Source: an uncultured Spirochaetaceae bacterium
Lineage (GTDB): Bacteria > Spirochaetota > Spirochaetia > Sphaerochaetales > Sphaerochaetaceae
Assembly: GCA_944389975.1 (NCBI GenBank)
Contig: CALXOH010000044.1
Location: 1-64,000, forward strand
Length of the DNA stretch: 64,000 nucleotides
Direction of reading: 5' to 3'
The position numbers were made by a program, and so were the translations under genes. The notes below the pieces were generated by a model. It was not told the origin of the DNA, did not search any database, and saw only the letters and a list, made by a program, of their open reading frames with translations. Below are positions 8,338-16,586 of the stretch, piece by piece; within the stretch, counting starts at the first letter, position 1; each line of letters begins with the position of its first letter.

Positions 8338-9174
8338 TCAGAACGTCAATCCGATGTGTAGATCCGCGCTGTGCCCGATCTCCCCGGGAAGCTCTTTTCC
8401 GAAAGAGTACTTGAACTTGTAGCTGAGTCCCAGGTGGAATACAGAGCCGAAGTAACGCTCAAGGCGCGCGCCGGCAAAGACGTAGGCATTCATATTGTAG
8501 GTGCCAATCGATACAAGTGTAATCCGCCTCTCGTTTTCAAAGAAGTGAACACCTCCGCCGACGCCCATTGCGAAGTCGAACGGGCCTACGTAGAAGTCCG
8601 CATACAGCCCGGCATCCACGAAGTACGCCATGTCGTAATACGCAGGCTTTACGATGTTTCCAGCCCACATTATGTTCCATAGGTCGTTACCTATTTCAGG
8701 ATGTGCGATCGCGCCTCCGGAAAGCGCGACGTCGAGGCCGAAGAACGAGACAGGACTATATACGTTCTTGAACGCAAGTTCTGCGCCGATGTTGTAGTTC
8801 ACCGTATCGGAGAAATCGAAGCCGAGGAATACATCGATCATCGTCTGGTATCTTCTTGCCGAGCTTGTCGGCATGAATCTCTCATCCCCGGAGCCGGCCA
8901 GGACATCGGGTGTGAAAGTCGCCATCCCCGACGGGCTCCATGTCTTTCCTCCGTCGAGTGAGAGCTGTACATATAAAGTCTCCGTCGAATCCTCATCTAC
9001 CGAGAAGCTTTCGACCGAGGAATCCACATATGTCCATCCATCCTCAGCCTCTCCCCCCAGCTGGTACCTGTAATTCGTGACGTTTGCATACGGGCTGTAC
9101 CATACCCAAGCCGATGCATATATGCCAAACGTGGCCAGAACGAACAGAGCCAGAACAACGACAATCCTCTTCAT
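8338..9174 (-). CDS. Exported beta-barrel-like outer-membrane protein
   Basis: A signal peptide (MKRIVVVLALFVLATFGIYAS) starts at the ATG at 9174, which has AAGGA 8 nt upstream; an in-frame codon at 9198 is rejected. The mature protein is rich in alternating aromatic and polar strands, and it ends in Phe (HIGLTF), the usual C-terminal signature of bacterial outer-membrane barrels. A segment around residues 75-95 reads LSLDGGKTWSPSG, resembling a short sialidase-type Asp box. The start lies one base past the stop of the upstream membrane-protein gene, so the two are cotranscribed. The protein family was not recognised. Confidence 0.7.
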   Translation of the reverse strand: MKRIVVVLALFVLATFGIYASAWVWYSPYANVTNYRYQLGGEAEDGWTYVDSSVESFSVDEDSTETLYVQLSLDGGKTWSPSGMATFTPDVLAGSGDERFMPTSSARRYQTMIDVFLGFDFSDTVNYNIGAELAFKNVYSPVSFFGLDVALSGGAIAHPEIGNDLWNIMWAGNIVKPAYYDMAYFVDAGLYADFYVGPFDFAMGVGGGVHFFENERRITLVSIGTYNMNAYVFAGARLERYFGSVFHLGLSYKFKYSFGKELPGEIGHSADLHIGLTF

Positions 9175-9175
9175 A

Positions 9176-9964
9176 TCAATTTTCCTTCTCTTCCCCACTC
9201 TTCCTGACCTTAGGGATCAGGTTGGAAATCAATTCACCTTCAGGGTGCCTTCTTTCGTAAAAGAAACCGAATACGGAAAAGGATACCGATCCCAGCAAGG
9301 TGACCGCAAGATCCTTCATCGTATCGACAAGTCCTATGTCGATGTACCCACCGACCCCGAGATCAGTTCCGTTGACTACAACTTCCCTTATATCCCTTAT
9401 GTGGACTACCGTATTCGTCTTACTTTCATCAAGCAGCACAGTATTTATTGTATGTATTATAGTATCCTTCTGCATATCGGTGGCGAAAAACCAATCCATG
9501 AAGAATTCCAAAAACTCCCACATCACCCCGATGAACATCGAAAAGCAGAGGGATACGAACGCAAGGTAGGTCGGAGTGAGGTTGAAGTGCTCCGACTCCC
9601 TGTTCAATAGCGACACGAGGGAGAACCCTATCGCTCCGGTCAAAAATCCAGTGACGGTATGGAGCGCAGTATCCCAGACAGGGATCTTCTGGTAGTACGC
9701 CCTTATCTCCCCCAATATCTCGGCTGCAAATATGAATACGAGTATTATTATCTCGAGCGTATCGGGGATGTCTATGAGCATCCTCCTCTCGATTATCGAA
9801 GGAAGCATGAAGAGGATAAGCGCGAGAATGCAATAGAATACGTTCTCGTAATTGTGATTCATCGCCTGTGCGACAAGGGTAAAAAGCACGATGAGGCGCA
9901 GCACCACATATGTCACGACAAGGCGCTTGTCACGAGGTAAATCATTCCTTCTTCTTCCCTTCAT
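9176..9964 (-). CDS. Polytopic membrane protein, YjdF/DUF2238-like
   Basis: The 262-aa protein has about six or seven transmembrane helices. Conserved-looking features include an ERR-x-L-I-D-I-P loop, the WDTALHTVTGFLTGAIGF helix and the GVMWEFLEFFMDW helix, a pattern typical of YjdF-like proteins in Firmicutes and spirochaetes. No catalytic motif is recognised. The ATG follows a TAACAT -10 box by six bases (9976-9971 on the minus strand), so its mRNA may be leaderless. It is the promoter-proximal partner of the outer-membrane-type protein at 8338. Confidence 0.65.
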   Translation of the reverse strand: MKGRRRNDLPRDKRLVVTYVVLRLIVLFTLVAQAMNHNYENVFYCILALILFMLPSIIERRMLIDIPDTLEIIILVFIFAAEILGEIRAYYQKIPVWDTALHTVTGFLTGAIGFSLVSLLNRESEHFNLTPTYLAFVSLCFSMFIGVMWEFLEFFMDWFFATDMQKDTIIHTINTVLLDESKTNTVVHIRDIREVVVNGTDLGVGGYIDIGLVDTMKDLAVTLLGSVSFSVFGFFYERRHPEGELISNLIPKVRKSGEEKEN

Positions 9965-10052
9965 ATGTCAATGTTAATCCAAATCGAAGAAAATGACACG
10001 AGGTGGGCAATGACAACCGTAAAGGCTATAATGTTTTCTCCGAGGAGATACC

Positions 10053-11363
10053 ATGGAAGAGAAATTGATAGAAAGATACATTTCATTCATCAGCGAAAAC
10101 AAAACTGAAAGGGAATGCACGAAAAGCATCGTCAGGATCGCAAAAGAGAACGGGTTTGAAGACATCAATACGCTTGATAAGCTCGAAAGCGGGGATAAGT
10201 GCTACATGAACGTGCTCGGGAAAGCCGTGGTGCTGTTCAGAATCGGGGAAAAGGACATCTCGGAGGGGATGAACATCCTGGGTGCGCACATAGACAGCCC
10301 GAGGTTGGACTTGAAGATGCGTCCGCTTTACGAGAAGAACGGGATCGTATACCTGAACACCCACTACTACGGGGGAATCAAGAAGTACCAGTGGCTTACA
10401 GGAATGCTTGCAATCCACGGAGTGGTGGTCAGAAAAGACGGAACGAAAGTCGAAGTGACTATGGGTGAAGAGAGCGATGACTACACGTTCGCAATATCCG
10501 ACATCCTTCCACACATCGCGCAGGAGCAGATGAAGAAGAGCGCAAGCGAGATCGTAAGCGGAGAAGACCTCGACCTCGTAACAGCCCTCGGAAAGGAAGG
10601 AAAGGATGACGGGGGCAAATGCGCAGTCCTGGAGTACCTTGAGAAGAAATACGGGATCAAAGAGGACGATTTCCTATCCGCAGAGCTGGAGGTAGTCCCT
10701 GCAGCCCGGGCAAAATACCTTGGAATGCTCAAAGACATGGTAATAGGCTACGGACAGGATGACAGGGTATGTGCATTCACAAGCCTGGAAGCCTTCATCG
10801 AGAGTGAAAATGAAGAGAAGACGCTCGTGACGATACTTGCAGACAAGGAGGAGATCGGATCGGACGGGGCAAGCGGAATGAACGGACTATTGCTGGAGAA
10901 TGCGCTTTGGGAGGTCCTTGAGAGGCTTGGGAAAGCCGATGGGGTGACGCTGCACCGTGCACTCAGAAACTCCTATATGCTCTCAAGCGACGTCAACAGC
11001 GCACTCGATCCATTGAACATCTCCCTATACGACGAGATGAATTCGTCGAAACTCTCCGGCGGAATCGTATTCAACAAGTACACAGGAAGCCGGGGAAAGG
11101 CGGGGGCATCGGATGCGAACGCCGAATTCATAGCGCTTGTGAGAAAAGCAATGGATGAAAACGGCGTAAAATTCCAGATGGCCGAACTTGCGAAAGTAGA
11201 CATCGGGGGCGGCGGCACGATCGCAAAGTACGCATCGCGCTACGGCATGGAAGTTCTCGATGCGGGAATTGCAGTGCTGTCGATGCATGCGCCGTACGAA
11301 ATAACCTCCACAGAGGACATCATCAGTGCAAAGAAAGCCTACAAGGCGTTCCTTTCAATCTGA
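10053..11363 (+). CDS. M18 family zinc aminopeptidase
   Basis: A 436-aa cytosolic metallo-aminopeptidase of the M18 family (aspartyl aminopeptidase, DNPEP/ApeB-like). Metal-ligand and catalytic blocks are visible in order: LGAHIDSPRLDLK (His ligand and catalytic Asp), GYGQDDRVCAF (bridging Asp), ADKEEIGSDGASG (Glu catalytic base and Glu ligand), SSDVNSALDP (Asp ligand) and SMHAPYEITSTED (His ligand). The start has GAGGAG 6 nt upstream and a TATAAT at 10027-10032. It is convergent with glnN; the two coding regions abut with no gap. Confidence 0.9.
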   Translation: MEEKLIERYISFISENKTERECTKSIVRIAKENGFEDINTLDKLESGDKCYMNVLGKAVVLFRIGEKDISEGMNILGAHIDSPRLDLKMRPLYEKNGIVYLNTHYYGGIKKYQWLTGMLAIHGVVVRKDGTKVEVTMGEESDDYTFAISDILPHIAQEQMKKSASEIVSGEDLDLVTALGKEGKDDGGKCAVLEYLEKKYGIKEDDFLSAELEVVPAARAKYLGMLKDMVIGYGQDDRVCAFTSLEAFIESENEEKTLVTILADKEEIGSDGASGMNGLLLENALWEVLERLGKADGVTLHRALRNSYMLSSDVNSALDPLNISLYDEMNSSKLSGGIVFNKYTGSRGKAGASDANAEFIALVRKAMDENGVKFQMAELAKVDIGGGGTIAKYASRYGMEVLDAGIAVLSMHAPYEITSTEDIISAKKAYKAFLSI

Positions 11364-13454
11364 TCAGACATACTGGAGCATCTGGCTGTAGGATGGATAA
11401 GGCCAAAGGGAGGATGGCATTTCAAGCTCCGCTTCATCTGCCACCTTCCTTATCCTCTCCATCAGGGGGAGAACTACATCTCGGTAGTGGTGCGCCATCT
11501 CCTTCTCTCCCATTCCATCCCCCTTTCCAGTGCTTTCGGAAAGCTCTTTTTCCATAGAGAAAAGGTTGTCAAGCTTTACCGACAGATCCTCCAACAGATC
11601 TTCCTCGTATCTGCATGAAAGCTTCGGCAAGGCCTTCTTCTTCTCCAATAGTGCGTCTGCAAGCTCCCTTGTATAGCTTTCGATTGCGGGAAGCACCTTC
11701 CCCGAAAGCATGTCGACAAGGGTAAGGGCCTCTATCCTCAAGGTCTGGGAATAGTTTTCGTATAGGATTTCCTGACGGCTCTCCATCTCTAGCGGGCTGT
11801 AGATTCCGAACCTGGAGAAGAGTTTCACGTTCTTCTCCCTTGTAAACGCATCAAAGGCCTCGGGACTTCCCGGAAGGTTCTCCAATCCCCTCTTCTTCGC
11901 CTCTTCAACCCAGCTCTCCGAATAGTTGTTGCCGTTGAATATTATCCTCTTGTGCTTCTTGTAAGTCTCCCTTACAAGCTCGATCACCTTGGATCTGAAA
12001 TCCCCTTCCCCTGCTTTCTTCAATTCCTCATAGAATTCAGAGAGGGAGGATGCGACTATCGTATTCAATACCACGTTTGGTTCCGAGACGCTGAAGGAGG
12101 AGCCAAGCATCCTGAATTCGAACTTGTTGCCTGTGAAAGCAAACGGGCTGGTCCTGTTCCTGTCGGTCGAATCACGCTGTATCTCGGGTAGCGTGTGCAC
12201 TCCGAAACGCATCTTGCTTCCAAGCTTCCCAAGAACCTGCTTTCCCTCAAGAAGGGCATCAAGCATCATCTCCAAATCCGAGCCGATGAATATCGAAACG
12301 ATCGCAGGAGGCGCCTCGTGAGAGCCTAGCCTGTGGTCGTTTCCGGCGCTTGCAATGCTTATCCTGAGGAGATCCTGATACTCGTCGACGCCTTTTATCA
12401 CGGCGGCAAGGAACAAAAGGAACCTCGCATTCTCCTTCGGAGTCTCCCCCATGTCGAAGAGGTTCACCCCTCCGTCCGTCGAGAGCGACCAGTTGTTGTG
12501 CTTTCCGGATCCGTTGACACCCTTGAAAGGTTTTTCATGCAGAAGACACACGAAGCCATGCCTGAGCGCAACTTTCTTCATGATCTCCATCGCAAGCTGG
12601 TTGTGGTCCACAGCGATGTTCGCACTGGTAAAGTACGGCGCCATCTCGTGCTGTGCCGGGGCAGCCTCGTTGTGCGTCGTCTTGCTTGCAATCCCGAGCT
12701 TCCAAAGTTCCTTGTCAAGGTCGCGCATATACTCGCCGACTTTCGTCTTCAACGCTCCAAAATAGTGGTCGTGGAGCTCCTGTCCCTTGGGACTTCTCTT
12801 TCCAAGAAGGGTTCGTCCGGTAAGGACGAGGTCCTCCCTATTATTGAAAAGCTCCTCGGGGATGAGGAAATACTCCTGCTCAGCCCCTACCATCGTACTC
12901 ACTTTCTTCACGTCATCTCCGAAGAGGTGGAGTATCTTCCTCGCTTCCTTCGAAACAGCCTCCATACTCCTCAAGAGGGGCGTCTTCTTGTCCAAAACCT
13001 CCCCTGAATAGGAGCAGAATGCAGTGGGAATGCATAGCGTGTCTTCCTTTATGAACGCATAGCTCGTCGGATCCCATGTGGTGTATCCACGGGCCTCGAA
13101 AGTAGCACGCAACCCACCGGAAGGGAATGATGATGCGTCAGGTTCCCCTTTTATGAGCTCCTTTCCGGAAAACTCGAGAAGTACCTTTCCTCCCTTTTCG
13201 GGCTTTATGAACGCCTCGTGCTTTTCTGCAGTTATCCCGGTCATGGGCTGGAACCAGTGCGTATAGTACGTACACCCCTTCTCCAATGCCCAGCTCTTCA
13301 TTGCGTGCGCAACTGCATTGGCAAGGTTTAAATCCAGCTCCTCCCCTTCGTCTATCGTACGCCTCAAAACGCTGTAGATATCCTTGGGAAGCCTTTCCCT
13401 CATGGTGTCTTCATTGAAGACAAGGGAACCAAAATAATCCTTGACCGTCTCCAT
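11364..13454 (-). CDS. glnN: Glutamine synthetase type III
   Basis: Makes glutamine from glutamate, ammonia and ATP. The size of 696 aa and the sequence blocks (PKGQELHDHYFG, NEAAPAQHEMAPYF, GVNGSGKHNNWS, RLGSHEAPPAI, DRNRTSPFAFTGNKFEFR) are those of GSIII, the dodecameric form of Bacteroidetes, cyanobacteria and some spirochaetes, rather than the 450-aa GSI. ATG at 13454 is preferred, with GAGGAG upstream; a TTG one codon earlier is rejected. A TATAAT with an extended TGG element lies at 13484-13479. It appears to be a single-gene unit. No adenylylation site or GlnB partner gene is seen nearby. Confidence 0.95.
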   Translation of the reverse strand: METVKDYFGSLVFNEDTMRERLPKDIYSVLRRTIDEGEELDLNLANAVAHAMKSWALEKGCTYYTHWFQPMTGITAEKHEAFIKPEKGGKVLLEFSGKELIKGEPDASSFPSGGLRATFEARGYTTWDPTSYAFIKEDTLCIPTAFCSYSGEVLDKKTPLLRSMEAVSKEARKILHLFGDDVKKVSTMVGAEQEYFLIPEELFNNREDLVLTGRTLLGKRSPKGQELHDHYFGALKTKVGEYMRDLDKELWKLGIASKTTHNEAAPAQHEMAPYFTSANIAVDHNQLAMEIMKKVALRHGFVCLLHEKPFKGVNGSGKHNNWSLSTDGGVNLFDMGETPKENARFLLFLAAVIKGVDEYQDLLRISIASAGNDHRLGSHEAPPAIVSIFIGSDLEMMLDALLEGKQVLGKLGSKMRFGVHTLPEIQRDSTDRNRTSPFAFTGNKFEFRMLGSSFSVSEPNVVLNTIVASSLSEFYEELKKAGEGDFRSKVIELVRETYKKHKRIIFNGNNYSESWVEEAKKRGLENLPGSPEAFDAFTREKNVKLFSRFGIYSPLEMESRQEILYENYSQTLRIEALTLVDMLSGKVLPAIESYTRELADALLEKKKALPKLSCRYEEDLLEDLSVKLDNLFSMEKELSESTGKGDGMGEKEMAHHYRDVVLPLMERIRKVADEAELEMPSSLWPYPSYSQMLQYV

Positions 13455-13505
13455 CAACTACTCCTCGAAGATGTGGAGATTATACCACGAACGGGGATGT
13501 CTTCT

Positions 13506-13952
13506 TCAACGGGGGCAGGCTATTGCATCCACCCTTCCGGAGATTGAAATGAACATCACATCGTCATCGGGAAATATGAATGTCTCATTCGAAAGCATGA
13601 AACCTTCGCTTTGAAGGGACAAAGGGAAGCTGACGACAGCCCTTCCGCTTTTCACGTGCATTACCAACTCCCCCTCGCTCCGGGATGTAAACTCGATATC
13701 CTCTATCCCGTCAAGCCCTGTAAGAGTTCCCAATATCGCCTTCCCGTCCCCTGTGACTTCCCAAACGCTCCCAGAGAGCCTGTAATACTCATCCATTCCC
13801 AAATCGGGAAGAGAAGATGTTTTTTCGAATATCACGGGAAGAGTGAGAAAAAGGATCAGAAGGAGGGCAAAGAGGGATAACGCGATTGCAAGCACAAGGC
13901 GCTTCGTGCTTTCCGATCCGAAGCTGAATGATTTCAAGAAAGTTTTCTTCAT
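13506..13952 (-). CDS. Hypothetical single-pass membrane protein
   Basis: A 148-aa protein with a basic N-terminus and one long hydrophobic helix (about residues 19-43), then a soluble, strand-rich domain (YYRLSGSVWEVTGDGKAILGTL and later IFPDDDVMFISISGRVD). The helix has no clear cleavage site, so it is probably a membrane anchor with the domain outside. The family is not recognised. It is divergent from no gene and follows the glycosidase-like gene on the same strand by 51 bp. A TATCAT box lies six bases upstream of the ATG, so it may have its own leaderless transcript. Confidence 0.55.
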   Translation of the reverse strand: MKKTFLKSFSFGSESTKRLVLAIALSLFALLLILFLTLPVIFEKTSSLPDLGMDEYYRLSGSVWEVTGDGKAILGTLTGLDGIEDIEFTSRSEGELVMHVKSGRAVVSFPLSLQSEGFMLSNETFIFPDDDVMFISISGRVDAIACPR

Positions 13953-14003
13953 CCTTTCATGATAGCTTTGGGAAGAAATACAAAAAGTAGACAGATAACG
14001 CTT

Positions 14004-14984
14004 CTACGCTTTGATGATGCGGCCGAGCAGAAGGCCCAGGTTCTCCTCTTTGAAGAACGGGAACTTCTCTCTTCTTGATAGCGCAGAATAGTAACAATAC
14101 CAAGTGTTGTCATCCTCGAGGAACTTCAGGTCAAGGGAGGTGAGCATAATCGAAGACCACCCCTCGTCGGGCGTTTCGTGTATCTTCTTCGAGAAGGCAA
14201 AACTCCGTCCGTCGGTGCTTTTCAACAACAGAAGCGCAGAGCGGCTTCTCTCCGCACTCTTGTCATAGAAGACGCTCGCTTCTATCGAAGCAACCGCATC
14301 TGAGCATGGTATCATCCTGAAAGATCCGATCGATATCGACGTGTACGGACTGTCAGGATCGGTATGCATTATCGAATTCGAATAGAGTTTGTAAGGGCCG
14401 GTAAGCGAATCGCTCTCAGCGAGTGCAAGCGCGTACGATACCTTCTCCTTGCTATCGAATACTTCGACCTCCCCTGTAGTGAAGTAAAGCCTGTACTTCC
14501 CTTCGAAGAACACCAACTGGGGATTCGAGATCTTCCCGCTCTCCCTTGCAAATGACAAAAGAGCCATCTGACTCGAGTCGAAGAGGATCTTCGGCTCAGA
14601 CCATTTGAAGAGATCCTCGGATGAGGAGATCAATACGCGGTAGCCTTTCTCCTTGTCTTTTTTTATCCTGTCCGAAAGCCCCTTTTTCTCAATGTATATC
14701 AAATGGAAAGCCTTTCCTTCCCGATAGACGAACGGATCCTTTGCATTCATGAATGGATAACCGTCGAGTATCCAGTTCAACCCGCTTGTCGATACGAAGT
14801 GCCCGATTCCTATCCAGGTGTGGGCGAACATATGCCATTTCCCATCCTTTGACTCGGATGGAATGATGATGCTCGGATGGGAAAGGCGTGGTTCCATCCT
14901 ACGCATGCGCGAGACAGGGCCGTCGTTGAACGGATACCAGCTCGTCTTCTCAAGCATGTCCCACTGGGGAAGTCTCACTCCCAC
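14004..14984 (-). CDS. Beta-propeller glycosidase-like protein (GH43/GH32 fold)
   Basis: A 326-aa protein with repeated blade patterns such as SHPSIIIPSESKDGKWHMFAH, AKDPFVYREGKAFHLIYIEK, ISNPQLVFFEGKYRLYFT and DNTWYCYYSAL. These resemble the five-bladed propeller of GH43, GH32 or GH130 glycosidases and phosphorylases, where an acidic residue in the D-P-F/S-N-P motifs takes part in catalysis. No signal peptide is present, so it should be cytosolic. The start overlaps the preceding small membrane-protein gene by 10 bp, indicating an operon with lspA. The substrate is not known. Confidence 0.7.
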   Translation of the reverse strand: MGVRLPQWDMLEKTSWYPFNDGPVSRMRRMEPRLSHPSIIIPSESKDGKWHMFAHTWIGIGHFVSTSGLNWILDGYPFMNAKDPFVYREGKAFHLIYIEKKGLSDRIKKDKEKGYRVLISSSEDLFKWSEPKILFDSSQMALLSFARESGKISNPQLVFFEGKYRLYFTTGEVEVFDSKEKVSYALALAESDSLTGPYKLYSNSIMHTDPDSPYTSISIGSFRMIPCSDAVASIEASVFYDKSAERSRSALLLLKSTDGRSFAFSKKIHETPDEGWSSIMLTSLDLKFLEDDNTWYCYYSALSRREKFPFFKEENLGLLLGRIIKA

Positions 14985-15241
14985 CTTCCTTTTCTCAAGG
15001 GCTCCAGCTTGTCAGCGAGGTTGAACCGGATTATCAGAAAGCGCGTGACTTTCTGATAGATCATGTAAGCGAAAACCGATGAGAGTATGAACAACAGAAG
15101 CGGCACGATCGAAGATGTGTGATCGACCGGCAGAAACGATGCGGCGAGCATGAGAACGAAGAATATCAGAAGCAGTACGAGAATGCTTATGATCGTCGAG
15201 ACAAAAATAAAAAGAAGAGAATTAAGTTTCTTCCTGTTCAC
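14975..15241 (-). CDS. Small two-helix membrane protein
   Basis: An 88-aa protein with two hydrophobic helices (about residues 8-37 and 45-62) and basic ends. A GTG at 15241, preceded by GGAAGGTGG, is favoured over an in-frame TTG at 15262. It overlaps the end of lspA by 20 bp and the start of the glycosidase-like gene by 10 bp. It is therefore part of a tightly coupled run with NIF3 and lspA. The family is not recognised. Confidence 0.6.
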   Translation of the reverse strand: MNRKKLNSLLFIFVSTIISILVLLLIFFVLMLAASFLPVDHTSSIVPLLLFILSSVFAYMIYQKVTRFLIIRFNLADKLEPLRKGRWE

Positions 15242-15746
15242 CTTTTTCCACCTTCCTTCCAAAGAGCAATGAGATCAAGAAAAGAACCACGGCAACGACT
15301 ACGGATGCATCGGCGATGTTGTACGTCGGGAACCTATCCATTCCAAACAGCCCGTAGTTGTTGGTGCTGATGAAATCAACGACGCTCATCGAACGGAAAA
15401 TCCTGTCGATGATGTTGCCGCACCCGCCACCTATTATCGCGGCAATAAGATAGCGTTCGAAAGTGGAGAGCTCCTTCTTATCCGCCTTTACCATGTAAAC
15501 GGCGAGGAAAAAGAGCACCAGAAGCGGTATCAGTATGAATAGCACTACCTTGAGAACGTACGGCAGGCCCGATCCGATTGAGAACGCAACTGCGTTGTTC
15601 CTGACGTGCACGATTCTCAGAAAATCGGAAAAATATGATCCGTATACCGTATTCACCGGGATGTGCTTCACCACAAGGGCTTTGGTCACTTGATCGAGAA
15701 GAATTATCAATGCTGTCAGAAAAAACGGCTTGAAGTTCCTCTTCAT
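15222..15746 (-). CDS. lspA: Lipoprotein signal peptidase
   Basis: An aspartyl protease of the inner membrane that cleaves the signal peptide of diacylglyceryl-modified prolipoproteins. The 174-aa protein has four transmembrane helices. The catalytic Asp residues lie in GGCGNIIDR and YNIADASV, and the N-terminal DQVTK motif is conserved. The ATG at 15746 overlaps the NIF3 stop (ATGA). It matches the presence of lipobox-containing proteins elsewhere in the window (19939 and 36687). Confidence 0.95.
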   Translation of the reverse strand: MKRNFKPFFLTALIILLDQVTKALVVKHIPVNTVYGSYFSDFLRIVHVRNNAVAFSIGSGLPYVLKVVLFILIPLLVLFFLAVYMVKADKKELSTFERYLIAAIIGGGCGNIIDRIFRSMSVVDFISTNNYGLFGMDRFPTYNIADASVVVAVVLFLISLLFGRKVEKGEQEET

Positions 15747-16498
15747 AACGCCCTCTCCTCGGGTATGTAGACGCACTCGAGCCCAAGCTCCTTCGAAACG
15801 AGCCTTGAGATGGCCTTCACCCCGAATTCCTCGCTCTTGTAATGCCCGCCCGCGATAACTGCGAAATCGTGTTCCTCCACGAAAGATGCAGTCTCGTAAG
15901 GCATGTCGCCTGTAATCAAGGCATCAAGCCCTTCGGAGAATGCCAACATTGCATCACTTCCACCTGAGCCTGAGACTATGCCGACGCTCTCGATCATCGA
16001 AGATCTGTTGTCGAGGATCCTCAATCCGGTGTCGTATGAAAAGCCAAGTATCTTTGCAATCTCCCCCGCTCTCATCGGAAACGGAAGCTTTCCTTTGAAA
16101 CCCACGGGAGAACCCATGAAATCGGAAAAGGGATCGTATCCCTCCATGCCCAATCTCAACGCCATCTGCGCGTTGTTCCCGTATACCGGGTGCGCATCAA
16201 GCGGGATGTGTACCGCAAACAGCGCGAGGGATGCATCAAGCGCGGTCTTGATCCTCTTGTAATGGCTTCCGACCACCTTTTCCACATCTTTCCAGAAGAT
16301 GCCGTGGTGTACGAAGAGCACATCAGCCTTCTCATCCCTTGCCTTCTCGATCGTATCAAGGCATGCATCCACTGCAAACGCAACCTTTTTGATCTCTTTG
16401 TCCGGACATTCTATCTGTATGCCGTTCTGCGATACATCGCAAAACGATGAGATGGAGAGGATCTTCTCCATGTAGTCTGCAAAACCTTTCAAATCCAT
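15743..16498 (-). CDS. NIF3-like dinuclear metal protein (YbgI/DUF34)
   Basis: A 251-aa protein of the Nif3/YbgI family, sometimes annotated as GTP cyclohydrolase I type 2 homolog. Metal-ligand motifs are visible: VDACLDTIEKA and LFVHHGIFWK (double His) near the N-terminus, PLDAHPVYGNN in the middle, and GGHYKSEEFGV near the C-terminus. The physiological function of the family is unsettled. It is the first gene of the NIF3-lspA-small membrane protein-glycosidase-like run and is divergent from the Lon-like gene. Confidence 0.88.
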   Translation of the reverse strand: MDLKGFADYMEKILSISSFCDVSQNGIQIECPDKEIKKVAFAVDACLDTIEKARDEKADVLFVHHGIFWKDVEKVVGSHYKRIKTALDASLALFAVHIPLDAHPVYGNNAQMALRLGMEGYDPFSDFMGSPVGFKGKLPFPMRAGEIAKILGFSYDTGLRILDNRSSMIESVGIVSGSGGSDAMLAFSEGLDALITGDMPYETASFVEEHDFAVIAGGHYKSEEFGVKAISRLVSKELGLECVYIPEERAL

Positions 16499-16551
16499 GT
16501 AATGAAAAATATCACATTAGTCGGCTCTTGGGAAACGAATGCATTCTTCAT

Positions 16552-16580
16552 TTGACACTCTTTGATCTTGAAATTAGATT
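16552..16580 (+). promoter_or_regulatory. Sigma-70 promoter of the Lon-like gene, leaderless arrangement
   Basis: TTGACA (16552-16557), 17-bp spacer, TAGATT (16575-16580), then six bases to the ATG at 16587. No Shine-Dalgarno sequence fits in the gap. Confidence 0.65.
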
Positions 16581-16586
16581 TTCCAT

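Noticed and set aside
12333-13007. Long plus-strand open frame opposite glnN
   Set aside because: It overlaps conserved glutamine synthetase coding sequence and has no plausible start signal or domain.
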